Program-made: the position numbers and the translations under genes
Shown here: positions 34,793 through 43,887 of the stretch, in pieces
Layout: the number at the start of each line of letters is the position of its first letter
How positions within the stretch are numbered: position 1 is the first letter of the stretch
From: UBA5018 sp947463165
GTDB lineage: Bacteria > Cyanobacteriota > Cyanobacteriia > PCC-6307 > Cyanobiaceae
Reading direction: 5' to 3'
DNA: 64,000 bases
NCBI GenBank assembly: GCA_943371245.1
Contig: CALRTY020000021.1
Span: 1 to 64,000, forward strand
Notes under the pieces: generated by a model
The model's database searches: none
Told to the model about the DNA's origin: nothing
Seen by the model: only the letters and a program-made list of their open reading frames with translations

Positions 34793-34819
34793 GACACTGG
34801 GACCAGAAGAGATGTTGAG

Positions 34820-35767
34820 ATGGTGCGTCCCCGCGTCGGGCAAGGGGTTGAGGTGCATGTGCCTGCCACAACTGCCAACCTGGGTCCAGGTTTTGATTGC
34901 CTCGGCAGCGCCCTGCAGCTCGACAATGTGTTCGAACTGCGCTGTTTAGAGGGGGGCAGTGAGCGCTTCGAGCTGATCATTGAGGGCAGTGAAGGGGCTC
35001 ACCTCCGCGGCGGGCCCGATAACTTGGTTTACCGCTCAGCTCAGCGGGTTTGGAAGGAAGCCGGGGAGGAACCGGTGGGCATCGAGGCTCGGGTGCGGCT
35101 GGCGGTGCCGCCGGCTCGGGGTCTGGGCAGTAGCGCCACCGCCATCGTGGCCGGCTTGATTGGTGCCAATGCCCTGGTGGGGGAGCCGCTCAGCAAGGAG
35201 AAGTTGCTGGAATTGGCTATCGACATCGAGGGCCATCCCGACAACGTGGTGCCCTCCCTCGTCGGTGGGCTGTGCATGACCGCCAAGGCCGCCTCCCACC
35301 GCTGGCGGGTGGTGCGTTGCGAGTGGTCCCCGAAGGTGGTGCCTGTGGTGGCGATCCCGGCGATCCGGCTCACCACCAGCGAGGCGAGGCGGGCCATTCC
35401 CAAGCAGATTCCGATTAGCGATGCGGTGATCAATCTCGGCTCGATCACCCTGCTATTGCAAGGTCTGCGCACTGGCAATGGCGATCTGATCCAGGACGGC
35501 ATGCACGATCGGCTGCATGAGCCCTACCGCTGGGGGCTGATCATCGGTGGCCACCAGGTGCGGCAGGCCGCTTTGGAGGCCGGCGCCTGGGGCTGCGTGA
35601 TCAGTGGCGCCGGGCCCAGCCTGCTGGCCCTGGGGCCGCCAGAGGTGGCCGAGGCGGTTAGCAAGGCGATGGTGCGGGCCTGGCATAAGGCTGGGGTGGA
35701 GTCGCGGGCGGAGGTGTTGCAGGTGCAGCACGAGGGCAGCCGCTGGCAGCCGCTGCCAGACCTTTAA
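34820..35767 (+). CDS. thrB: Homoserine kinase
   Basis: The 315-residue GHMP kinase phosphorylates homoserine in threonine synthesis. Signatures are the N-terminal VHVPATTANLGPGFDCLG, the ATP-binding VPPARGLGSSATAIVAGL, and the C-terminal GCVISGAGPSLLAL. It starts 27 bp after glk. Three 17-bp repeats begin at its stop codon. Confidence 0.95.
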   Translation: MVRPRVGQGVEVHVPATTANLGPGFDCLGSALQLDNVFELRCLEGGSERFELIIEGSEGAHLRGGPDNLVYRSAQRVWKEAGEEPVGIEARVRLAVPPARGLGSSATAIVAGLIGANALVGEPLSKEKLLELAIDIEGHPDNVVPSLVGGLCMTAKAASHRWRVVRCEWSPKVVPVVAIPAIRLTTSEARRAIPKQIPISDAVINLGSITLLLQGLRTGNGDLIQDGMHDRLHEPYRWGLIIGGHQVRQAALEAGAWGCVISGAGPSLLALGPPEVAEAVSKAMVRAWHKAGVESRAEVLQVQHEGSRWQPLPDL

Positions 35768-35814
35768 ACCCTGGGACCCATTAACCCTTTGGGCCCCTTA
35801 AACCCTGTAGCGAC
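35764..35814 (+). repeat. Three 17-bp repeats at the thrB stop codon
   Basis: TTAAACCCTGGGACCCA, TTAACCCTTTGGGCCCC and TTAAACCCTGTAGCGAC follow directly; the TAA in the first copy is the thrB stop codon. Confidence 0.8.
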
Positions 35815-35925
35815 TGGGCCAATCGCCAAGGCTAGCTCCCAGAAATCCAGTTTGGCGCACTGAGTATTTCTGCCTAGGCCTAGCCCTTCCGCTGATAGAT
35901 TCTCAGCCATCGGCTTTCTCTTGCG

Positions 35926-37491
35926 ATGGACGCAACCTTGCCCCTATCGGCCGCGTCCTCCGCCTTTCCCTGGCTGAGCCTGATCACGCTGCTGCCAGCG
36001 GCCTTTTCGCTGGTAATGCCGCTGCTGCCAGGCGATGGCACCGATCCGCGCTGGCCGCGCACGATCGCCCTGGGGGTGTTGTTCGCGGATCTGGTGTTGA
36101 TGTTGGTGGCCTTTAGCCGCCACTTCGACGGTCAGCTCAGCGAGCTGCAGTTGGTGGAGAGGCTCAGCTGGCTTCCTTCCCTGGGACTGGAGTGGTCCCT
36201 GGCGGCCGATGGGCTATCGGCACCGCTGGTGTTGTTATCTGGTCTGGTTACCTTGCTGTCGGTTGCCGCCAGTTGGAATGTCAATCGCAAGACCAAGCTT
36301 TATTTCGGTCTACTGCTGGTACAGGCATCGGCCCAATCATTAGTATTTCTTTCCCAAGACTTTTTGCTTTTTTTTCTGGCCTGGGAACTGGAATTGGTGC
36401 CTGTCTATCTGCTGATTGCTATTTGGGGTGGTCAGCAACGTCAATACGCAGCCACAAAATTCATCCTTTATACAGCTACAGCTTCGCTGTTAATTCTGAT
36501 CAGCGGCTTGGCCCTGGCCCTATCGGGCGATCAATTCACCCTCAATCTCTCGGAGCTGGCGGCTCGATCCGCTGGCGGTAGCTTCGGGTTGCTTTGTTAT
36601 CTGGGATTTTTGATCGGCTTTGGCGTGAAGTTGCCGATTTTTCCCTTGCATACCTGGCTGCCAGACGCCCATGGAGAGGCGAATGCACCGGTATCAATGC
36701 TGCTGGCTGGTGTTCTTTTGAAGATGGGGGGCTATGCCCTCCTGCGATTTAATGTGCAGATGTTGCCGGAAGCCCATTTAATTATGGCGCCTGCCCTGAT
36801 AGTTTTAGGAATTGTAAATATTGTTTATGGCGCTCTTAATGCCTTTGCCCAGGACAACGTTAAGCGCCGCATCGCCTGCAGTTCAGTAAGCCATATGGGT
36901 TTTGTGCTGCTGGGTATTGGTGCCATAGATGCCCTAGGCATTAGTGGTGCCATGTTGCAAATGATTAGCCATGGTTTGATTGCGGCGGCAATGTTTTTTA
37001 TTACCGGTGTCTTCTACGAACGCACAAAAACCCTATCTATTCCCAATATGGGTGGCCTGGCCAAGGCCCTGCCGATTACCTTTGCCTTTTTTCTGGCCAG
37101 CTCCCTGGCTTCCTTGGCCCTGCCAGGCATGAGTGGATTTGTCAGTGAGATCACAGTTTTTCTGGGGATCACCCAGAGCGAACAGTTCACGATTGGCTTT
37201 CGAGTAATCACTATCGTGTTAGCCGCTATCGGACTTGTGCTGACACCTGTGTATTTGCTCAGTCTCTGCCGCCGGGTGTTCTTTGGCCCCCGCATTCCAG
37301 CCATGGCCGTGGTGGGAGACATGAAGCCTCGCGAACTGTTTATTGGCCTCACCCTGCTAGTGCCAACCTTGATTATTGGCTTCTGGCCTCGGGTGGCGAT
37401 CGACGTTTATGAAGCGAGCACCGATGCTCTGGCTCGAAACTTAGAGAATGTTTCCCTGCTAGCTAGTACTATAAACTTGCCTTTCGGCTGA
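35926..37491 (+). CDS. ndhD: NAD(P)H-quinone oxidoreductase chain 4 (NdhD)
   Basis: The 521-residue antiporter-like subunit of the NDH-1 complex works in respiration and cyclic electron flow at the thylakoid membrane. It has about 14 membrane helices, the conserved Glu in AWELELVPVYLLIAIWGG, Lys in LIGFGVKLPIFPLHTWLPDAH, and NIVYGALNAFAQDNVKRRIACSSVSHMG in segments of the family. The start ATG is at 35926. Which ndhD paralogue (D1/D2 or the CO2-uptake forms) cannot be settled without alignment. The length and single copy here suggest D1. Confidence 0.95.
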   Translation: MDATLPLSAASSAFPWLSLITLLPAAFSLVMPLLPGDGTDPRWPRTIALGVLFADLVLMLVAFSRHFDGQLSELQLVERLSWLPSLGLEWSLAADGLSAPLVLLSGLVTLLSVAASWNVNRKTKLYFGLLLVQASAQSLVFLSQDFLLFFLAWELELVPVYLLIAIWGGQQRQYAATKFILYTATASLLILISGLALALSGDQFTLNLSELAARSAGGSFGLLCYLGFLIGFGVKLPIFPLHTWLPDAHGEANAPVSMLLAGVLLKMGGYALLRFNVQMLPEAHLIMAPALIVLGIVNIVYGALNAFAQDNVKRRIACSSVSHMGFVLLGIGAIDALGISGAMLQMISHGLIAAAMFFITGVFYERTKTLSIPNMGGLAKALPITFAFFLASSLASLALPGMSGFVSEITVFLGITQSEQFTIGFRVITIVLAAIGLVLTPVYLLSLCRRVFFGPRIPAMAVVGDMKPRELFIGLTLLVPTLIIGFWPRVAIDVYEASTDALARNLENVSLLASTINLPFG

Positions 37492-37586
37492 GTTTTTCTC
37501 TCAGCTCAGCTCTGCTGAGCTTTCGCCTGAGCTTGTATATGAGCTTTCACCTGGGCTTTCACCTGGGCTTCATCTGGGCTTTCAGC
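37489..37586 (+). repeat. 12-bp repeats beginning at the ndhD stop codon
   Basis: Clear units TGAGCTTTCGCC, TGAGCTTGTATA, TGAGCTTTCACC, TGGGCTTTCACC, TGGGCTTCATC and TGGGCTTTCAGC run from 37516. The 27 bp before them, starting with the stop TGA, look like two more diverged units. Confidence 0.8.
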
Positions 37587-37712
37587 AAGGCTTTTAGTTC
37601 TCCAGATAGCTTGCTACCTTCATTTACAGGCCTATGCAGGATTGCTGAGTTTTCAAATTTCTCCTAGATCGTCCAGATTAATCTCAAGATCTACCCCTCT
37701 TTTTTAGATAAA

Positions 37713-39911
37713 ATGAACAGCTCGGCCACTCTTTCTTCCCTGCCTCTCCTCGCCGGCGCTGGATTGCCTGAATTTCATGATATAAATCCTGACCAGGTAA
37801 CCCAGGGTATTCCCCTGCTGCTGGAACAGCTTAATGCTGAACTTACAGCGTTAGAAGGCTGCCTTGATCAACGATTGGCTGGCGATTCAGCCTTGACTTG
37901 GGACGAGGTGATGCAGCCTCTACACCTGCTTGGCGAAAGATTGCGCTGGAGTTGGGGGGTGGTAAGCCATCTAAATGGGGTGTGTAATACGCCGGAACTG
38001 CGCCAAGCCCACCAAAACCAGCAGGCTGCTGTGGTGGCTTTTGGCAATCGGGTGGGTCAATCGCGCACTATTTACAGAGCCCTGGAACAATTGCAGGCTG
38101 GAGATGAATACCTTGATGCCACCCAGAGGCGCATTGTGGCGGCGGAACTGCGGGAGATGCAGTTGCGGGGGGTGGGCCTAGAGGGAGCAGAGCAGCAGGA
38201 GTTCAATGCAGCTACCGCCAACTTGGCCCAGTTGGCCTCCCAGTATGGAAACAACGTGCTTGATGCCACCAACGACTGGAGTCTTAAGCTGAGCGAAGCA
38301 GCCGATCTGGCCGGTTTGCCTGCCAGTCTTCGCCAGTTGCTGGCCGATGCGGCCCAGCAGGCCGGCGAAACTGGCTGGCGGATGGGTTTGGATATGCCTC
38401 GGCTGGTGCCATTTCTCAAATACAGCCAAAGGCGTGACCTGCGCGAACAAGTTTATCGTGCCCAGGTGGGCAGGGCCTCCAGCGGTGAGTTAAATAATCT
38501 ACCCTTAATCGAGCAGATTCTTAGTCTACGGCTGCGGCAAGCCCAACTTCTAGGCTATGCCAACTGGGCGGAGGTGAGCTTGGCCGCCAAGATGGCCAAT
38601 TCTGTGGCAGAGGTGGAACAGCTTTTGGAGGAACTGCGGGCCGCCGCCTATCCAGTAGCCCAGGCTGAATTAGCACAACTGCGGGCCTGCGCTCAGCGCC
38701 ATGGCTGCCCAGAAGCGGAGGACTTTAAGCCCTGGGACGTTAGTTACTGGTCTGAACTGCTGCGCCAGGAAAGCTTTGAGTTGGATAGCGAGGCCGTGAG
38801 GCCCTACTTTCCACTGGATCAAGTGCTGCAGGGCCTGTTTCAGCTCTGCCAGAGACTTTTTGATATTCGCATTGTCGATGCCGATCAAGTTCATGGCAAT
38901 AACCTGGCTGCGAATGATCTGATTACCAGTAACCTGGCTGGTGGCGATTTAGATGGCAATAACCTGGCTGGTGAGAATATAAATCGTCAAAGTCTGGCCC
39001 CTCGATGGCATGCCGATGTTCGCTTTTTCCATGTGCTCGATGCTGCCAGCGAACTGCCCCTGGCCTCCTTCTATCTGGATCCCTTCAGCAGGCCCGGTAG
39101 TAAGCGGGGCGGCGCCTGGATGGATGAGTGTTTGGGGCGAGGTACCAGTGGCAGCGGCGCACCAGTGCTGCCGGTGGCCTATCTGATTTGCAACCAGAGC
39201 CCACCGCTGGGAGATACTCCTAGCCTGATGACATTTGATGAAGTGGAAACGCTCTTCCACGAATTTGGCCATGGCTTACAGCACATGCTCACCACTGTGG
39301 ATCGGCCTCAAGCTGCTGGGATCAACCAGGTGGAGTGGGATGCAGTAGAGCTTCCCAGTCAGTTCATGGAGAACTGGTGTTATGACCGGGCCACCTTATT
39401 TGGCATGGCCCGCCATTGGCAGAGCGGCGCCCTCTTGCCGGAAGAGGAGTATCAAAAGCTGCTGGCCGCTCGCACCTTTATGGGTGGTTCCGCCACCTTG
39501 CGGCAGGTGCACTTAGCACTCACTGATCTGAGGCTGCACAGTAGTTGGACTCCCACCAGTGGTGAAACGCCTGATCAACTAAGGCGTAAGTTGGCCCCTA
39601 GCACCACCATACTGGAGCCAATTAAAGAAGATGCTTTCCTGTGCGCCTTCAGTCATATATTTGCCGGAGGATATGCTGCTGGCTACTATTCCTACAAGTG
39701 GGCTGAAGTGTTAAGTGCCGATGCCTTCAGTGCTTTCGAAGAGGTAGGACTTGACCAGGAGGATGAAATTGTCGCCATCGGCAGACGTTTCCGGGCCACT
39801 GTATTGAGTTTAGGTGGCAGCCGTTCCCCCGCCGAAGTATATGAGCAGTTTCGAGGTCGCCCTGCAAATACTGAGGCCTTGATTCGCCATTCTGGCTTAG
39901 TGACAGCTTAA
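37713..39911 (+). CDS. prlC: M3 family oligopeptidase with pentapeptide-repeat insertion
   Basis: The 732-residue zinc metallopeptidase (oligopeptidase A / PrlC type) degrades short peptides in the cytoplasm. The active site LFHEFGHGLQHML (about 515) has the HExxH motif, and the third ligand lies in the following helix (GINQVEWDAVELPSQFMENW). The C-terminal YYSYKWAEVLSADAFSAFEE block is also typical. Residues 395-424 are an unusual insertion of six five-residue repeats (N/D-L-x-x pattern) encoded by six 15-bp units, which family members normally lack. It sits between the central helical region and the catalytic domain. Confidence 0.92.
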   Translation: MNSSATLSSLPLLAGAGLPEFHDINPDQVTQGIPLLLEQLNAELTALEGCLDQRLAGDSALTWDEVMQPLHLLGERLRWSWGVVSHLNGVCNTPELRQAHQNQQAAVVAFGNRVGQSRTIYRALEQLQAGDEYLDATQRRIVAAELREMQLRGVGLEGAEQQEFNAATANLAQLASQYGNNVLDATNDWSLKLSEAADLAGLPASLRQLLADAAQQAGETGWRMGLDMPRLVPFLKYSQRRDLREQVYRAQVGRASSGELNNLPLIEQILSLRLRQAQLLGYANWAEVSLAAKMANSVAEVEQLLEELRAAAYPVAQAELAQLRACAQRHGCPEAEDFKPWDVSYWSELLRQESFELDSEAVRPYFPLDQVLQGLFQLCQRLFDIRIVDADQVHGNNLAANDLITSNLAGGDLDGNNLAGENINRQSLAPRWHADVRFFHVLDAASELPLASFYLDPFSRPGSKRGGAWMDECLGRGTSGSGAPVLPVAYLICNQSPPLGDTPSLMTFDEVETLFHEFGHGLQHMLTTVDRPQAAGINQVEWDAVELPSQFMENWCYDRATLFGMARHWQSGALLPEEEYQKLLAARTFMGGSATLRQVHLALTDLRLHSSWTPTSGETPDQLRRKLAPSTTILEPIKEDAFLCAFSHIFAGGYAAGYYSYKWAEVLSADAFSAFEEVGLDQEDEIVAIGRRFRATVLSLGGSRSPAEVYEQFRGRPANTEALIRHSGLVTA
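38895..38984 (+). repeat. Six in-frame 15-bp repeats inside prlC
   Basis: Units such as GGCAATAACCTGGCT (units 1 and 5 identical) encode pentapeptides GNNLA, ANDLI, TSNLA, GGDLD, GNNLA and GENIN. They fit the A(N/D)Lxx pentapeptide-repeat style. Confidence 0.85.
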
Positions 39912-40111
39912 TCAGCTGCTATTGCCCCCCCTGCTACTACTGCTGCTACATATCGACACGCCAAAGACCGGTACTATTCCCATCTCAATCCTGCGAATCA
40001 GAAGATGCCTGGTTTTTGAGTAATTTGCATATTGCGAGATAGTTAAAATTGATTTTTTAGCATGGTTTAAGAAATAATGATATTAATACACCTTTCGCGG
40101 TTTTTCAGCCA
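39912..40111. other. Convergent AT-rich spacer between prlC and rlmH
   Basis: AT-rich spacer between convergent genes; presumably holds both transcription ends, but no classical terminator hairpin stands out. Confidence 0.35.
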
Positions 40112-40549
40112 TTATTCTCGGTGATAAGGGCCTCCTTGTAGAATCGACTGGGCGCGATAAAGCTGTTCTAGTAGGATCAATCTTGCTAGTTCGTGGGGGA
40201 ATGTCATCGGCGAGAGGCTGAGGCACCAGGCGGCTTTCGCTTTAAGTGATGCATCTATGCCGCCGGCGCCGCCAATCACAAAGGCCAGGCGGTCAGATCC
40301 CAGCTGAGACAACTTCTGGGCAAACTTCACTGAAGTTAAACATTCCCCCTCTTCACTGAGAACCACGAGTTGCTCATCGGGCTTGATTGCCAGCAACACG
40401 GCACCGGCTTCCCGTTCCATACCCCCATCACGCAGTTCCAAGATACTCAGCCCAGGCAGGCGTTTTAGCAACAGGGCAATACCCTCGCGAATCCAGCTCT
40501 TGCGTACCTTCCCCACCGCTATCAGTCGGATTCGGGTAAAATTAAGCAC
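40112..40549 (-). CDS. rlmH: 23S rRNA pseudouridine-1915 N3-methyltransferase
   Basis: The 145-residue SPOUT enzyme methylates pseudouridine 1915 of 23S rRNA. It shows IRLIAVGKVRKSWIREGI, LVVLSEEGECLTSVKFAQKL, the knot motif AFVIGGAGGID, and the C-terminal MTFPHELARLILLEQLYRAQ and YHRE (usually YHK). A GTG start at 40549 gives the standard length. The DUF1400 hydrolase gene ends 11 bp upstream, so they are likely co-transcribed. Confidence 0.94.
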   Translation of the reverse strand: MLNFTRIRLIAVGKVRKSWIREGIALLLKRLPGLSILELRDGGMEREAGAVLLAIKPDEQLVVLSEEGECLTSVKFAQKLSQLGSDRLAFVIGGAGGIDASLKAKAAWCLSLSPMTFPHELARLILLEQLYRAQSILQGGPYHRE

Positions 40550-40560
40550 CGCACAAATGC

Positions 40561-42135
40561 TTAATTAGTGCCAAGGCGAGTTGTGACGTCTCTTAGGGGG
40601 ATTTGGCTGTTGCCCCAGCCTGAATCCGTTATGAATGAGCTGGCGTTAGGGGAGGGTCTCACGCCAGCGCCTGCCGCAAACGAACCCTTGGTCCAAGCCA
40701 GGATCAACGGGCCAAGAACTCCGCCATCGGCACTGGTGCCAGGCCTTAGGTTGAAGTGATCGCCCCCTTTGGCTAGCACCAGCCGGTTGCCCAGGGCTCT
40801 ACTGCGGGCCATGGGGTTAATCGCTTCTGGGTCGGGCGGTACCACCCAGTCATGGCTGCCGCTCACCAATAGCACCCGGCCGGTCATGCCCTGGGCTGCC
40901 CCTTGATCAAACAAAAGCGAAGTGGGTGGACTTACGGCTACCACCGAAATCACCCGTGCATCCTGTATAGCACCGCGACGCACCCCTTTAAGCCAACTGC
41001 ACTGCAGTGTCCAACTGAGGTTGCGTTCTGGGTCGTTGATGTCGGAGCAGCGGGAGCGCAGCAGGGTATCGCTGGGTTTGACTCCGGCCAGCTGCAAGGT
41101 GGTGGTGGCCCCCCATGAATGGCCAATCACCACTACCCGATCACCCCTTACTCCAGCAAAACTTGGTAGCCGATCAGCGGCTACTGCGTCAATTACGGCA
41201 CTGATGTCGCGGGGCCGCAGTTCTAGTTCTTCAGGACCTGGTGGCGGTACTTGGCCGCTGAGCATGGCCTGCTGCTGGCTGCTATCGCTGCCGGGGTGAT
41301 AGGGCAACACCACGCTGTAGCCCTGACCAGCCAGCAGCCTTGCCCAGCCCTCAAAACTCTCTGGCCCATCCCAAAGACCATGGGAGATCACCACCAACTG
41401 GCCGTTTGCTCCGCGAGTGGGCCTTAGCAATAGCAACTTGAGCGGCTCTTGGCGGTGGGGCACCGCTAGCTGAAATTCCGAGCGTTGCAGCGGTAGAGGA
41501 TCACCAGTAGTTGCTGTGACAGTAACTGCCGGGGTGGAGTTCAACAGGGCTTCGGCGCGGCGATGCTGCCGTTGCATCTTTTCGAGGATGTAGCGGGCCC
41601 GACCCAAATCCAAGGTGACAGATTTTCCGGGGATCGCCTTCATCAAGGCCAGCAGGCTGGGTTCGCCATTGATGGAAGCTTTGCGAAAAGCCTCCTGGAG
41701 GGTGCGGCCGCTGAGATCTGGGCTACGTCCCTGAATACTGCCGAAAGAGGAGAGCACCAGCAGGGCCTGCTCCAATAGGGGGGAACCCACCGAACCATCA
41801 GCTACCTGGGTAAGGCTCAGTGGTACTGGAGCATTTAGAAGTTCGATCAATTTGCGACCGATGGCACCGTTACTGGCCCGGTCTAATTCGGCTAAATCAC
41901 TATTTCCACTCACCAGGAGCTTGGGATCCGTGAGTTCATTTAGATCTACCGTGATGCTGGTCTCGAGCAGCGGCAGCTTGACGATCACTTTTTCGAGGGC
42001 CTTAGCTGAAGGCCCCCATAAGGGCAAAGTCGCAGTTAGGGCAAACACCCCCACCTGGGTGATGCTGCTGGCGATGCGGCGCAGGCGGCGCCCAGGTTCG
42101 CAGGTCATGGAAGCAGGCAGGGGTGAATGGGCCAT
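40561..42135 (-). CDS. DUF1400-domain alpha/beta hydrolase (copy A)
   Basis: The start is taken at MAHSPLPASMTCEPGRR (ATG 42135), which lies 4 bp after the stop of the upstream secreted protein gene. The 524-residue product has a hydrophobic segment near the N-terminus (VGVFALTATLPLWGPSAKAL) that is probably a signal peptide. An N-terminal DUF1400 helical domain (about 50-190) follows, then an alpha/beta hydrolase with the nucleophile elbow GHSWGA, the oxyanion-region VISHGLWDGPESFEGW, an acid near GSHDWV and His in GGDHFNL. A close paralogue lies at 45316-46809. Substrate unknown, perhaps an ester or lipid in the periplasm. Confidence 0.85.
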   Translation of the reverse strand: MAHSPLPASMTCEPGRRLRRIASSITQVGVFALTATLPLWGPSAKALEKVIVKLPLLETSITVDLNELTDPKLLVSGNSDLAELDRASNGAIGRKLIELLNAPVPLSLTQVADGSVGSPLLEQALLVLSSFGSIQGRSPDLSGRTLQEAFRKASINGEPSLLALMKAIPGKSVTLDLGRARYILEKMQRQHRRAEALLNSTPAVTVTATTGDPLPLQRSEFQLAVPHRQEPLKLLLLRPTRGANGQLVVISHGLWDGPESFEGWARLLAGQGYSVVLPYHPGSDSSQQQAMLSGQVPPPGPEELELRPRDISAVIDAVAADRLPSFAGVRGDRVVVIGHSWGATTTLQLAGVKPSDTLLRSRCSDINDPERNLSWTLQCSWLKGVRRGAIQDARVISVVAVSPPTSLLFDQGAAQGMTGRVLLVSGSHDWVVPPDPEAINPMARSRALGNRLVLAKGGDHFNLRPGTSADGGVLGPLILAWTKGSFAAGAGVRPSPNASSFITDSGWGNSQIPLRDVTTRLGTN

Positions 42136-42139
42136 GGAA

Positions 42140-42613
42140 TCAGCGGCAGCCCTGAACTGAAATTCTATAGCTAAATCCAATCGCTGTTGGGTTGCTGCTA
42201 TCACCCACCTTAAAGTTCATTTGACTGGCTTGCTTGCCCGGAACTGCCGCGAATGGGCCAAACATGCGCCCGGTGCCAACGGGAGGGCTCATGTTCTCAT
42301 TGATTATCTGAAGGTTGGTGCCGTCACTGAATTTCATGAAGCCTTCCACAGGATACTTAGCCTTGGCATCTGCGGAATCGGCCGTAAAGAAAAACTTATA
42401 GCTAGTGTAGGGTTGATTTACGGTAAAATCCGTATTCCAATTTGTCTTTGTGAAGGGAATTGCCTTGGCACGGCTCAGCTTTTTGGTGACCACCGGGTTG
42501 TTGCCGTCGCCGCCGATTGGCTGCAAAAAAGTGCAGGTTGGCGCTGCGTTGGCCACTCCTGAGCCGATCACCATACCAGCTGCAAGCAGCAGGGAAATTC
42601 GAGAAAAGCCCAT
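42140..42613 (-). CDS. Secreted protein of unknown function
   Basis: The 157-residue product begins with a clear signal peptide (LLLAAGMVIGSGVANA, cleavage near A23). The mature part has Cys near positions 27 and 156 that could pair, and a beta-rich composition (Thr, Phe, Asn, Gly). No family is recognised. It lies directly upstream of DUF1400 copy A and is probably in its operon. Confidence 0.6.
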   Translation of the reverse strand: MGFSRISLLLAAGMVIGSGVANAAPTCTFLQPIGGDGNNPVVTKKLSRAKAIPFTKTNWNTDFTVNQPYTSYKFFFTADSADAKAKYPVEGFMKFSDGTNLQIINENMSPPVGTGRMFGPFAAVPGKQASQMNFKVGDSSNPTAIGFSYRISVQGCR

Positions 42614-42865
42614 GGAAAGTCGGTTGGAATGAAGCCTTCATGCACCTTAATGCATCTGTGCACCCTGAACCAGCTAGCCAGCACAATCAGCCAGTTTCAG
42701 GCGACTCTGGAGATTAAGGCTTGCCTCTGATTAGGCCCGTGACACCAGGGGCGTTCCCGAGGGGCCATAGCCCGCCTGGCCTTGGTCAAGAAGGCCTTGT
42801 GGGCCATAAGGGTCTTGGAGCCCGCCTCGCCCGGTAAGCGCGGGTTGATCGGCATGGTCCTTGGC

Positions 42866-43492
42866 TCAAGGCATTAGTAGATCGCGGCAAAGGATTTCTA
42901 AGGCCCTTGGATGGTTGATCAGTTGCCGGTGGCTGCGTACAGCTATGGACAAACTTGGGCCTAGGGGCAGTGTTGCCCGCCAGCCTGGAAATACAGTGAG
43001 GTCTTTGGGGCAGTAATAGCTGCGGCAATCTACTTCTTGTAGGTGGGATATATCCCTGTCGAGTAGCTGCAGCAGGCTGCTGCCCGGCTTCATCTCGGCA
43101 ATGCCCCGCAGCAGCAAGGCCGGCACTGGTATGGCCGCCCAGGTTCCTTTGTGGGGGCTGCCGACGCTGAACAGGCGTCGCGTACGCCGGTGGCCCCCCA
43201 GCAGTTGAATCCAGTAACGTCCAACTACTCCTCCCATGGAAAAACCAAGTAGGTCGATGGGTTGATCGACGCCAAAAGCGGCATCGATGTGGCTACCTAG
43301 CAGCCCTGCCAGCTCGGTTAAGGAGCTGGCACCCCAATGGTGGGGGAGATAGGGAATCAACAGGGGCTGGCGCCTGCCCGCCAATGCTGCCTTGAGCGGA
43401 TCAAACAGGGATGGAGTATCCCAAAGTCCATGCACTAGCACCAGGGGTGTATCCCTGGTGTTGGGCAGATCAGCGGGCTCAGTTGGGTTCAA
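42866..43492 (-). CDS. Alpha/beta hydrolase (lipase/esterase-like)
   Basis: The 208-residue enzyme shows the alpha/beta hydrolase motifs: VLVHGLWDTPSLFDPL, the nucleophile elbow GFSMGG (Ser near 98) and a C-terminal His in AVRSHRQLINHP. It is compact, with no cap domain, and resembles triacylglycerol-lipase-like proteins found in cyanobacteria. The TTG start at 43492 overlaps the stop of a short upstream frame. The 250-bp spacer downstream to the next gene shows nothing further. Confidence 0.82.
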   Translation of the reverse strand: MNPTEPADLPNTRDTPLVLVHGLWDTPSLFDPLKAALAGRRQPLLIPYLPHHWGASSLTELAGLLGSHIDAAFGVDQPIDLLGFSMGGVVGRYWIQLLGGHRRTRRLFSVGSPHKGTWAAIPVPALLLRGIAEMKPGSSLLQLLDRDISHLQEVDCRSYYCPKDLTVFPGWRATLPLGPSLSIAVRSHRQLINHPRALEILCRDLLMP

Positions 43493-43602
43493 GTTTGAAT
43501 GATCCCAGCGCCACCCGCCAGTTCGCCTCCCAGCAGCAGCGCGATCAAAGCACCGTCGCTGGTCAGGATGGCCGCAGGTTTAGCGAAAGCAGACAGGTTC
43601 AT
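43489..43602 (-). CDS. Candidate 37-residue peptide overlapping hydrolase start
   Basis: An ATG at 43602 opens a 37-codon frame starting MNLSAFAKPAAILTSDGALI. Its TGA overlaps the hydrolase TTG start as TTGA, the pattern of translational coupling. It has one hydrophobic stretch and no known family. It may be a leader peptide or chance. Confidence 0.3.
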   Translation of the reverse strand: MNLSAFAKPAAILTSDGALIALLLGGELAGGAGIIQT

Positions 43603-43647
43603 CGATGGGGCCGCTCCGCACTGGGGATGTGAGCAGTGGCAATGGCG

Positions 43648-43750
43648 AGTGGGCTGACTGAGGGCTTCATCAGGGGGGCTTCACGAGGGAGCTTCATCAG
43701 GGGATGATTCGAGCATTGCTGCGGCACGGCTGCGGCACGGCTGCGGCACA
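43648..43750. repeat. Short tandem repeats (16-bp and 11-bp)
   Basis: Three loose GGGCTTCATCAGGG-like copies (43660-43700) are followed by three units of 11 bp, GCTGCGGCACG, GCTGCGGCACG and GCTGCGGCACA, at 43718-43750. The rest of the spacer up to 43887 shows no gene. Confidence 0.75.
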
Positions 43751-43887
43751 GGTGCGGGCCAGGTGTTGGATAGCGGCGGATTCTGAGGCGGCTTGCGGCC
43801 TGCTCACCACCGGGCTTGGCTCGTTTGCTTCAGGCTGTGATCCCCTCAAACCCCTAATTCATTTTGGGCCCATCAGCCCCGCGCTGC

